Positions 47,344 to 55,834 of a DNA stretch of 64,000 nt are shown here, one piece after another. Origin of the DNA: CAWHPS01 sp963831235 (lineage in GTDB: Bacteria; Fibrobacterota; OXYB2-FULL-49-7; JAEUSG01); assembly GCA_963831235.1 (NCBI GenBank), contig CAWHPS010000059.1, forward strand, positions 62,001 to 126,000, read 5' to 3'. Position 1 is the first letter of the stretch; each line of letters begins with the position of its first letter. Made by a program: the position numbers and the translations under genes. The notes below the pieces were generated by a model. The model was not told where the DNA came from and did not search any database. It saw nothing but the letters and a program-made list of their open reading frames with translations.

Positions 47344-49108
47344 GCATCAGGTATTTGACTCCAGCGCTGTGTTTCTGCGTTCAATTTCCGTTGAACGCCC
47401 CTGGCAGGTATCTGTGCATAAACGCACGGGAGAAATTTATGTGCTTAACACGGATTCCTTGATGCCTACAAGTAAAACAGGCACACGCATTTCAAAATAT
47501 TCTTCCACAGGAAACATTCTTGCTCATGTGGAGTTTCAGGGTCATTATGACTATAATAATCAACTTTGCACACAATTTGCCCTTGACGAGTCAGAAGACA
47601 CAGCCATTCTCTGGATTAGTTCTCCCACTATCGACAATTCTGATGGAGGTATCTGGCGGGTGGCTGAATTCGGTAATGAGTTTAAAATGCTTGGTGAAGT
47701 GACACAAACAGGCAGCTTTAATAATAAAAACATGCAAACTGATCCACAAGACCAATGGCTCTATATTAACAAAGCGCGTTTTAATACCAGAACAGGAGTA
47801 AATGATTCCGATTTTACACGCAGACTCTTAAATTGGCCGAATAATGTAACGGAAATATGCTACGGGAATGATAATCTGCTATATTGCAGAACTCAGTGGC
47901 AGGGTAATGGAGAAGCAAAAGAATATGTGGCTCGTTTCAATACCGAAACCGGTGCCCTTGTTCCATTTGCATCAGGTCTTGATTCCGGGCGCATTGCATT
48001 TTCAGGTTATGAAACATTCGGATATCCTCGTTCCGGATTTGATGTGGCTCCAAATGGAGACGTGTATGTGATTCAAGATAAGAAACAGGAACCGGTTCCG
48101 GACCCAACACCTTTTGTGCCGGAGTCATGGTGCATGAGTTCCGTTGGAGGACCTTATTTTTTAAATCAATATGATAATGACGGACAGATTCTTCACATGG
48201 ATAAACTACCGGGTATTAGTACCGGTACTGGCGGTGTGCGTATAATGCGTTCCAAAGACATCATCATTCCAATGCAGCTCAGGCAAAAAACATTTAATGG
48301 TTTGATATCAGATATGCTCGGAGGCGCTGCAATTCCCGATTTGCCGTCAAATTTTAACTCCATATGTTATGAATGGGGATCCGTATGCAGGTTTGATGCT
48401 GACAACGGCAAGATCATGATGGATGACGGAGGGAACTGGACTGGCTATACAGCACAAAAATTTAATGTTGAAGGACTCAAAGCCCATGTCGAAGGTGTAG
48501 GCCCGGTTCCTTATTCAAACGGTTGTATATGTAATAGGTGCCGTGTTGATTTGGACGGCTTTGATCGCGTATTTGCCCCTTACTTTGCCCTTTCCAGTGT
48601 CATGGCTCTTGACGCAAATTTTAACCAGATTGCTCGTATCGGTTATTACGGCACTGCGGATGATACAGCCAATGGAAAAACTCCATTATGCCGTCCACAC
48701 TACGTGTGCGTGAATGATTCGTCCCTATATGTTTCAGACCCTGTCAACCAGACAATCACACGTATTGCTTTAAGCTATGCCAACCAAAGGACCTTCAATC
48801 TTGACGGCACCTTGTACACTGCAATAGAAGACGGAGAACCAATAAGTCAGGCTGCCTTGTACCAGAACACGCCCAATCCGTTTAATCCCCAGACGGTTAT
48901 CCGGTATTATCTGCCGAAGCAGGCAACAGTTACACTGCGGCTGTATGATGTGCGCGGCACTTTAGTCAAGACTATAGCATCATCCGTCAAGAAGGCAGGC
49001 GTGCAAAGCGTATTATTTGACGCCGGCACACTTGCCAGCGGGGTCTATGTTTACGAATTAAAGGCAGGAACATTTGTGAGCAGGAAGACAATGGCGCTGA
49101 TTAGATAA
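47344..49108 (+). pseudogene. Secreted propeller-like protein with sorting domain, 5'-truncated at the duplication junction
   Basis: About 588 native codons are left, open from the junction and running into antisense clpP upstream, which supplies the only upstream start codons. The body has propeller-type repeats (GEIYVLNTDSL, AILWISSPTIDN, LLYCRTQWQGN, GDVYVIQDKK, SSLYVSDPVNQT). The end is a complete sorting domain (QNTPNPFNPQTVIRYYLPKQA ... GVYVYELKAG). The signal peptide is lost, so it is not expected to be exported. Confidence 0.82.
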
Positions 49109-49199
49109 GGATGATCGGCTAAACAAAAATATTAATGTACTACAATTCATTAATCCGATAACGTATAGCAACATGACAAGATTTGTATCGATTCCAAGC

Positions 49200-49352
49200 G
49201 GCGGCACAGAGGCCGCCGCCTAATCAAGATCGTCTTTGTTTTTAGGAGGGTGTGTATTTTTGTAGAGCCGCAGCAGGCTGCGGCTCTACAAAAATACACA
49301 CCCTCCCCCTTGCGTGAATATAACCTGATTAGCCGGCGGCCTCTGTGCCGCC
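49200..49352. repeat. Nested double inverted repeat
   Basis: An outer pair of 27-bp arms (49200-49226 with 49326-49352, one mismatch, core GGCGGCACAGAGGCCGCCG) encloses a perfect 30-bp hairpin (49245-49274 with 49277-49306, loop AG, arm starting GGAGGGTGTGTATTTTTG). The whole unit is about 150 bp, with no gene inside. It could be a miniature mobile element inserted in another, or a very stable terminator 90 bp after the truncated sorting-domain gene. Confidence 0.75.
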
Positions 49353-49448
49353 GGTCGTTTCGGACCACAAATAATGTTTTTGCTATCCGTCAATAAAGTG
49401 CATTAAAATTTTTGATACGTGACAGGACTTATGAATCGGAGTACTAAG

Positions 49449-49479
49449 GCCCCTGCTTTTTGGCAGGGGCTTTTTTTTT
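49449..49479 (+). terminator. Rho-independent terminator
   Basis: The GC-rich stem GCCCCTGC / GCAGGGGC (49449-49456, 49463-49470) with a 6-nt loop is followed by nine T. It is a textbook plus-strand terminator. No gene end lies just before it (the nearest is 49108), so it may end a short untranslated RNA starting after the nested repeat, or read-through from upstream. Confidence 0.8.
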
Positions 49480-49634
49480 ATCCGGAACCCCTGACTATTT
49501 ATACCCCAGTAAAACACAAAATAGTAACAATATTAGCGTATTCCAAAATATTTATTTTAATAATTACTATATTTCTAATTGATTACTATTATTCATGTTA
49601 GGATGATTATCGTATTCCTAATAATAGGTTTTAT

Positions 49635-49663
49635 TTGACTATCGTTCTTTTTTTTATTATATT
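49635..49663 (+). promoter_or_regulatory. Sigma-70-like promoter giving a probable leaderless mRNA
   Basis: TTGACT (49635-49640), 17 bp, then TATATT (49658-49663). The expected transcription start, 6-7 bp further, falls on or one base before the ATG at 49670. No Shine-Dalgarno lies before that ATG. Confidence 0.65.
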
Positions 49664-49669
49664 ACTGGT

Positions 49670-50518
49670 ATGGGAATATCCATCTTCAATTACAACGACT
49701 ATCGTATTTTCCTTAAGGACTTCTATAATGAAGCAAAATCTATTGGCGAGGATTTTTCATTCCGTATATTCGCAAAGCGTGCAGGGTTTACTTCACCTAA
49801 TTTTCTAAAGCTTGTCATGGATAACAAAAAAAACCTTGGCAGAGAAAGCCTATCCAAGATTGCAAATGCCATGCAGTTAAAAACAAAAGAAGCTGAATAT
49901 TTCAATTACCTTGTTTTTTTCAATCAAAGTAAAACAATTGTTGAGAAAAACTATTACTACGGCCTAATGGCGTCTTACAAGACAGGTTCCAGCATCGCCA
50001 AAATACAGACAGACCAATTTGATTATTATTCTCATTGGTACATTCCTGTTATTCGAGAGCTGATAAAAGACAAGGAAGAAAATACAGATCACACCCTTCT
50101 TGCCGATCAGGTATCGCCTTCCATCAAACCAAAAGAAGCCATGAAAGCTATACGTTTACTGAAAAAGTTAGGCTTTATCAAGTTGGATGAATCCGGCAAA
50201 TACGTGCAAACCTCGGCACTCATAAACACTGACCGCGATTTACAATCCCTTGCCATACGGAATTTTCATTCGCAGATGATAACCCTTGCCAAAGATTCAA
50301 TCGAGTGCGTATCTCCGGAAAAACGGGAAATTTCCTCGGTTACGGCGCATGTGTCACAAAAAGGGTTCTGTCGTCTCAAGACAAGAATCCAGGAATTCAG
50401 GGAAGAGCTGCTTCAAATTGTAGCAGAAGATAATAATGTTGACAGGGTTTACCAGATTAATTTCCAGCTTTTTCCGCTGTCAAAAGAACCCGAAACTCCA
50501 ACAATGGATCAACCATGA
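49670..50518 (+). CDS. TIGR02147/DUF4423-family regulator
   Basis: A 282-aa protein. The N-terminus IFNYNDYRIFLKDFYNEAK and the following helix-turn-helix-like region (FSFRIFAKRAGFTSPNFLKLVMDNKKNLGRESLSKIANAM, residues 28-67) are the family signature. The C-terminal two thirds (EYFNYLVFFNQSKT ... SSVTAHVSQKGFCRLKTRIQEFREELLQI) are typical of DUF4423. The family is expanded in Fibrobacter and of unknown function, probably DNA-binding. It overlaps the lipoprotein gene by 4 bp, so regulator and lipoprotein form one unit. Confidence 0.85.
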   Translation: MGISIFNYNDYRIFLKDFYNEAKSIGEDFSFRIFAKRAGFTSPNFLKLVMDNKKNLGRESLSKIANAMQLKTKEAEYFNYLVFFNQSKTIVEKNYYYGLMASYKTGSSIAKIQTDQFDYYSHWYIPVIRELIKDKEENTDHTLLADQVSPSIKPKEAMKAIRLLKKLGFIKLDESGKYVQTSALINTDRDLQSLAIRNFHSQMITLAKDSIECVSPEKREISSVTAHVSQKGFCRLKTRIQEFREELLQIVAEDNNVDRVYQINFQLFPLSKEPETPTMDQP

Positions 50519-51591
50519 AAACCACCCTGTTTTGTTCTTTACTTGTCTGCTTGCTCACCATGATTGGCTGTTCCAAAAGTCCTACAATGGCAGGAGGGGG
50601 CAGTGGTACTGGTACCGGTAATGCATTTACGCGCATTGCAGGAAGCGTCCGTTATTCCGATAACACGGCAGCTGTGAATGCGGATGTGTATCTGCGGCCA
50701 AAGAATTTCCTAAGCGATACCTCGATTACGTCACACACAGGCAACACAAGCAGTACGCTTTCCACAAAAGTTGATGCATCAGGAATGTTTACACTGGATT
50801 CAGTTGACATTGGGCGCTATTCCATTGAAATCAACAACCAGAATTCCAAGGTCGCGCTTGTTGAATGCAATGTTGATTCAATCAATAAAACATTCTCTTT
50901 ACCCCCTATCACATTGGATTCTGCAGGCACGGTCACGGGTGTTATTGATGGTTCCGGGCTGTCTGATTCTGTTACCGCCTACATTCTGGTCTATGGTCTT
51001 GATAGGGCAGTAAAGGCTGATATCAATGGCGCTTTTACCCTGCCGGATATGCCGGAAGGCACGTTTGACATTAAGGTCGTATTCAGTGAGAAAGAATATG
51101 TACCACGTGATTCCGTAAAGGCCGAGGTTGTTTCAGGAGAGTCAAGGCCTGTTGATACAATTTCCGTGCTTCCACAAGCGGATTCTTCATCAATGGATGT
51201 ATCAGTTTTATTTATAGACTCATCCTTTAATGAACCAACACTCCGGAACACCCTGCGTATTCTACTTGTTCGTATGCCTGATACCCTGCAATGGAGCAAC
51301 ATCACAGGGCCTCAGACCACCACGCCAAACCAGCTTCTCAACACATTCAGCCCTTATCCGAAGATGCAAACTTATGCAACCTATGCAGCTATTGAACAGG
51401 TCAATGGTTATCAGACCCGTGTAACCTGGGACAACCTGGATATCCAATCACTTGTTGCCGGATCGTATGTGCTTGCTGTTTTTACAGATGATGGAATAAG
51501 TCAGGCATTTTCTAAAATCATTAATATAAGTGATAATCAGAATAAAGTGGCGCTTGGGATTACAAATCCATGCGCAATCAGAATTAAATGA
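50515..51591 (+). CDS. Lipoprotein with carboxypeptidase-regulatory-like domains
   Basis: A 358-aa protein with a lipoprotein signal (TTLFCSLLVCLLTMIGC, lipid Cys19) and a glycine-rich tether (MAGGGSGTGTGN). Two beta-sandwich units of the carboxypeptidase-regulatory type follow: RIAGSVRYSDNTAAVNADVYL ... FTLDSVDIGRYSIEI, then TVTGVIDGSGLSD ... FTLPDMPEGTFDIKVVF. It is probably an envelope-anchored sensor or structural protein. It starts inside the end of the TIGR02147 gene and is followed 31 bp later by the BNR-type gene. Confidence 0.78.
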   Translation: MKTTLFCSLLVCLLTMIGCSKSPTMAGGGSGTGTGNAFTRIAGSVRYSDNTAAVNADVYLRPKNFLSDTSITSHTGNTSSTLSTKVDASGMFTLDSVDIGRYSIEINNQNSKVALVECNVDSINKTFSLPPITLDSAGTVTGVIDGSGLSDSVTAYILVYGLDRAVKADINGAFTLPDMPEGTFDIKVVFSEKEYVPRDSVKAEVVSGESRPVDTISVLPQADSSSMDVSVLFIDSSFNEPTLRNTLRILLVRMPDTLQWSNITGPQTTTPNQLLNTFSPYPKMQTYATYAAIEQVNGYQTRVTWDNLDIQSLVAGSYVLAVFTDDGISQAFSKIINISDNQNKVALGITNPCAIRIK

Positions 51592-51622
51592 ATCTTAACC
51601 TCAAAACAAAGGAGTGTCTCAG

Positions 51623-53931
51623 ATGAAAAAACTGTTTGTCCTTTCCTGCACGCTTATTGCGCTGTCCGCCCCGCTCTTTGCCTCGTGGGAACTTGTCCAG
51701 CAAAAGCCCAAGCCGATTCCCGGGGTTGTATGGGGCATGGGCCAATCCTTTCAATATGGAGGATACCTTTTTCTTTCCTGTCCGAATAACGGGCTTAAGC
51801 GATCCACGGATAATGGCGTGCACTGGTCCAGCAGCTTTGAAGATACTATCATTGATTATGCCAAAGGGTTTAACGCTTTATTCATCCTTGACGGTTTGAT
51901 GAATTTATGCATTTCCCAGGATAGCGGCGGCAGTTGGCGTAAAATGAGCCAGCTTCTGAGTGACACAAATCTAATGAATCCACATTTTTTAGCTAAAAGC
52001 TGGACTTTACTTGGTGGAAATCAAAAAGCGCTTTTTGCTAAGGAAATAAAGGCAGACCTCAAGGGCGGGACAACGTTCTTGCAACTGATGCGATCTTTGG
52101 ACACAGGGAAAACATGGCAAGTTGTAAAGGTTGATTCGTTAAGTACACTTGATGTGTCTATTGATAATACTAATCTATGGATTGCAGGAAAACCAAGTTC
52201 AATTCCTTATATTAACAATACCAGAAAGTACTTTATTTCAAACGACAACGGTAACACCTGGCAAGAAACAGGTTCCGATACTATTCTGCAGAATGAGCGT
52301 TTTGAGACTATTGTATTAAAAAATGACATCCAGATAAAAAAGATTTCTGGAAGACCTCTTATTAGGAGTATTGATCTTGGTAAAACATGGGATTCCATTG
52401 CTCCAGGAAAGACTATCACCTATGGCGGCATTACTTATACCTATTATGGATTTGACTTTCCAAAAGTAATTTATATTCGCAAAGACCTCGGTTCATTCAC
52501 TTATAGTATGCTGGAAGGGGTAACTTCAGATACGGGAAAGAGCTTTACAACATGGTTTCTTATCAATACGCAATTTGATAACAAGCTTCAGATCGATAAT
52601 GTAACCCGGCAAAACGGTAATTGGTATTACCATAATCCTGAAACAGCCCAATTGTTTATATGGAATGTACTTCAAGGGTCCTGGATGAATATTTCCGTCT
52701 GATTTAGTAGCGACTCCTATAATCTTTATCCTACCTGGAACAAAGTATATTTATGGGAACTTTGGGAGCCAATTTTATAGCATTCAAAGTAATGGAAACC
52801 TTGCACTTCTCCCAGATTCATTTTTTGACCCAAAAATAAAGAACTACATTTCCTCCGGCATATGCAATGTCTCAATCCCCACGCCGTGGGCAACATACAT
52901 CTCCGCCTATGGAGATTATCGTAAAACGACTGATTCAGGTTTAACCTGGCAAACCTGTTTATTATCATACCCTTCCTATAAAGAAACAGGAATATATATT
53001 CATTCGATAAATATTTATGGATCTTCTTTTTATACAAATGGGTATAGGGGTGTTTACAAATGCGACAACGACAATGGTGTGCCTTGGGTGTTGTGTTCAA
53101 TGCCAAGAGAAAACGAGTCTTTTCATGATTTATTAATGCTGGAAGGACACTGGTATGCAACGGCAGATGTCTGGTCAGACACAGGTGCATCTGGTCAATT
53201 TTTGGAAGGACATCGGTACGCCTCTTCTGATAGCGGAAAAACCTGGAAAATTCTTGAGACCTCCTATGACTATTATCATCATTACAATGCGCCAGTTTAT
53301 GCATCAAATGCTGTTGATGGTGTTTATTATGGCTGGTCTACGGATCCTTTGCATGGTTATAACGACAAGATAATTGCCTCATTTGACACTGGTGCCACAT
53401 GGTTTGTTGTACGGGATTTTGGAGATACTCCCACCACACCTGCTCTTGCAACATCCAAGCATTCCATATTTTTGTTAATCCAGGACAAGTTGACAGTATC
53501 ATCTGACAGTGGGAAAACCTGGAAAGATATTACAGATGAGTTAATAAATATAATTTACATAGCCACAGGCAGCGATTACATTACTGTGACTACAGACTGA
53601 TGGCGCACAGTATCGGAAACCTGTTGAGAGCTACGAAACCCGCGTAGAAACCACATCCAACTTGCAATCTGTTTTCTGCTATATCTCAGCCTACCCAAAC
53701 CCTTTTACGCCATCCACTGTGCTGTCATACCAGGCTTTGGCAGACGGCAAGGTTCAGCTTTACGACATTGCCGGCAAGATGGTGTGGCAGACACAGGTGA
53801 AGAAGGGCAGCGGCCAAGTCCTGTGGAAAGGCGTCAATATGAACAACCGGCCAGTGTCAGCTGGCATTTACATCGTGCGCCTGCAGAGCGATAACAGGCA
53901 GGTGGAAAGGCGAGTGGTTTTGACGAGGTAA
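51623..53931 (+). pseudogene. Secreted BNR-repeat protein with sorting domain, two frameshifts
   Basis: The start ATG 51623 has GGAG 8 bp upstream, then a signal peptide (MKKLFVLSCTLIALSAPLFA). BNR/Asp-box motifs recur: STDNGVHW, SQDSGGSW, SLDTGKTW, SNDNGNTW, SSDSGKTW. The first frame ends at 52702. A shift of one extra base near 52698 continues through SDLVATPIIFILPGTKYIYG into the second frame, which ends at 53600. A further extra T near 53598 joins VTTD to DGAQYRKPVES and the sorting domain (AYPNPFTPSTVLSYQ), which ends at 53931. The repaired product would be 768 aa. It resembles sialidase-like or Ycf48-type propellers; the ligand is unknown. Confidence 0.75.
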
Positions 53932-53949
53932 GGAAATCCTTCCAATGCC

Positions 53950-53979
53950 CCTTCCCTTTTCTTGAATGAAAAGGGAAGG
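53950..53979. terminator. Hairpin terminator after the BNR gene
   Basis: Perfect 12-bp stem CCTTCCCTTTTC / GAAAAGGGAAGG (53950-53961, 53968-53979), loop TTGAAT, 18 bp after the stop at 53931. A short TTT follows. It shares its pyrimidine-rich core with the hairpins at 12863 and 38182. Confidence 0.6.
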
Positions 53980-54121
53980 TTTACCAATAGGCATATTGAC
54001 AGAAAGACATATGTTCTTTATCCTTGATTCGTCCACACTGCTGCTTTTATTTTGATGTAAACTGGATACAATGTTATCCAATTAAAAATTGTATGCGTTT
54101 TGTAAATAATATTGAAACAAT

Positions 54122-54508
54122 ATGAAGACCTTCTTTTCACCTGCCGCAATGGACGTTTACAGGAAGAATTTTGACAATCGCGAGAAAGTGGTTGCTGAAC
54201 AGAACAGGAATCTGTTTCTACAAGCACTAAGCGATGCATCAGCCATCATTCAGATGATAATCGGGAAATATAATCCCAGGCGGATTTACCAGTGGGGTTC
54301 CCTATTGGCCCCCGAAGCATTCCGGGATTACTCGGACATTGACATTGCAGTTGAGGGTTTGCCTGGGCCAGAAGTTATTTTTTCAATCCTGCGTGACGCA
54401 GGCCCATTGACCCGGTTTCCTTTGGATTTGATTGAACTTGAAAAAATTGATCCGTTGCATGCCGAATCCATAAGGCAGAAAGGACGGCTGGTGTATGAGC
54501 AGGTATGA
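54122..54508 (+). CDS. MNT-type nucleotidyltransferase antitoxin
   Basis: A 128-aa minimal nucleotidyltransferase. The motif GSLLAPEAFRDYSDIDIAVEG (residues 60-80, split in parts: GS near 60, DID near 73-75) is the GSx10DxD signature that adds AMP to HEPN toxins. A third acidic residue is in LDLIELEK. In MNT/HEPN systems this protein silences the partner. Here the partner gene that overlaps its end is reduced to 20 codons. Confidence 0.82.
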   Translation: MKTFFSPAAMDVYRKNFDNREKVVAEQNRNLFLQALSDASAIIQMIIGKYNPRRIYQWGSLLAPEAFRDYSDIDIAVEGLPGPEVIFSILRDAGPLTRFPLDLIELEKIDPLHAESIRQKGRLVYEQV

Positions 54509-54557
54509 AGAAACACTTGAATTGATTGGGGAGTTCAAGAAGACGGAAAGCATATAA
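54495..54557 (+). pseudogene. HEPN-toxin stub (20 codons)
   Basis: A frame beginning MSRYEETLELIGEFKKTESI and ending with TAA overlaps the MNT gene by 14 bp, as HEPN genes usually do. The rest, including the RX4-6H active site, is missing. The toxin is called from position and the amphipathic start only. Confidence 0.5.
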
Positions 54558-54578
54558 ATAGGCAAAACCAGTAAAACG

Positions 54579-55715
54579 TCAGATTAACTTCGAAAGGAAT
54601 TTAAAAGCCGGCTGTACCATAATACCACTGTCCGTGACATAATCTTCTTCCCCTTCGGCATGTATCTGATAAGCCTTACAAGAGGGAAATTTTGACTTGA
54701 AATATCGTAAACTGGGGTGGATTTCGCGTCTTGTGGAATTCTTGCATTCCACACACATGAAGGGACTGCTACGCTCCAGGATAACAAAATCAACCTCGCC
54801 CCTATCAGCCCCTCTGAAGAATCGGAGATCCACATCCCGCCCTTCGCTGTCCTGAAGATAATGAACCCACTTCAGCAGATGGCAGGCCATGAGGTTTTCA
54901 AACCGTAAGCCAGGTTCAGTTACCAGTGTCCAGTCGAAATGGTAATGTTTTTGTTCCTTCTTTGACGCCCTGATTTTAGGCGCGCCAAAAGGCGGAATCC
55001 GAAAAATGGCATACATCCGTTCCAGAATCTCTATCCAATGACGAATTGTCGCGTGATTGACCTGTAAATCCTCACTCAAAGCGTTGATGGAAAGCGGCGC
55101 ACCGACAAGATCGGGCAACCGCAAGACCAGATTTTCCAATGTGCCCATATCGCGGACCTGTTCCAGGCTTGCGATGTCATCCTGAATCAGCCGGGTCCGG
55201 TATTCGCGTGACCACCGCCGCGCTTCTATTTCGCCTGAACCAAAATAAGGCTCAGGGAAACCTCCGAGATCCATAAGACGCCTGAAACCTGTCTCAGAAG
55301 TGATTTTGAGCTCAGTCACGGATAGTGGGTGCAACCGCCAGAAATGGTAACGTCCCTGCAGGGAATCACCGCCGTACCTGTAATAATCAAGCCTGGCGCT
55401 TCCTGTAACCAATATTCGGCGTTCTTTGCCCTGCAAGTCAAAAAGGCCTTTCAGAAACTGCCGCCACTTGCGGTACTTATGAATCTCATCAAAAATCCAT
55501 ATTGGGGTCTCGGGCAACTGACGCAGCAAAATCTTTTCCCTGTGTTCATCGGCATCCCAGTTCAGATACCCATTCTTTGACCCAGCAATGTCAAGGGCGA
55601 GTGTGGTTTTACCCACCTGTCTTGGGCCGCCTATAAAAACCATCTTCTTACGCAAATCCCCCTGGATTCGCTCCTTGAGGTATCTTGAAACAGGCTCGTG
55701 TTGTTTTTCTGTCAT
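54579..55715 (-). CDS. AAA ATPase with DUF4143 domain
   Basis: A 378-aa protein. Walker A is GGPRQVGKTT (residues 29-38), Walker B IWIFDEIH (about 72-79), and sensor 1 is ILVTGSARL. After the AAA_14 domain a winged-helix-like part (SINALSEDLQVNHATIRHWIEIL) leads to the DUF4143 domain. That ends with GEVDFVILERSSPFMCVECKNS, a PD-(D/E)XK-like nuclease core (D, E-x-K). The function of the family is unknown. It lies convergent with the MNT/HEPN remnant, in an accessory stretch between the two block copies. Confidence 0.85.
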   Translation of the reverse strand: MTEKQHEPVSRYLKERIQGDLRKKMVFIGGPRQVGKTTLALDIAGSKNGYLNWDADEHREKILLRQLPETPIWIFDEIHKYRKWRQFLKGLFDLQGKERRILVTGSARLDYYRYGGDSLQGRYHFWRLHPLSVTELKITSETGFRRLMDLGGFPEPYFGSGEIEARRWSREYRTRLIQDDIASLEQVRDMGTLENLVLRLPDLVGAPLSINALSEDLQVNHATIRHWIEILERMYAIFRIPPFGAPKIRASKKEQKHYHFDWTLVTEPGLRFENLMACHLLKWVHYLQDSEGRDVDLRFFRGADRGEVDFVILERSSPFMCVECKNSTRREIHPSLRYFKSKFPSCKAYQIHAEGEEDYVTDSGIMVQPAFKFLSKLI

Positions 55716-55834
55716 ACTATAATATATCCGCGAACAATTTATGGTATAGTATAGTTTATACTCAATTAAAAATCAACAATTTTCCCGCCTGAAGGTTTGC
55801 CCCCCTTATCAGCCAATAATTATCTTTCATCATT

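Noticed and set aside
49200..49352. A CRISPR-like array at the nested inverted repeats
   Set aside because: The units are inverted, not direct repeats, and there are no spacers or cas genes in the window.
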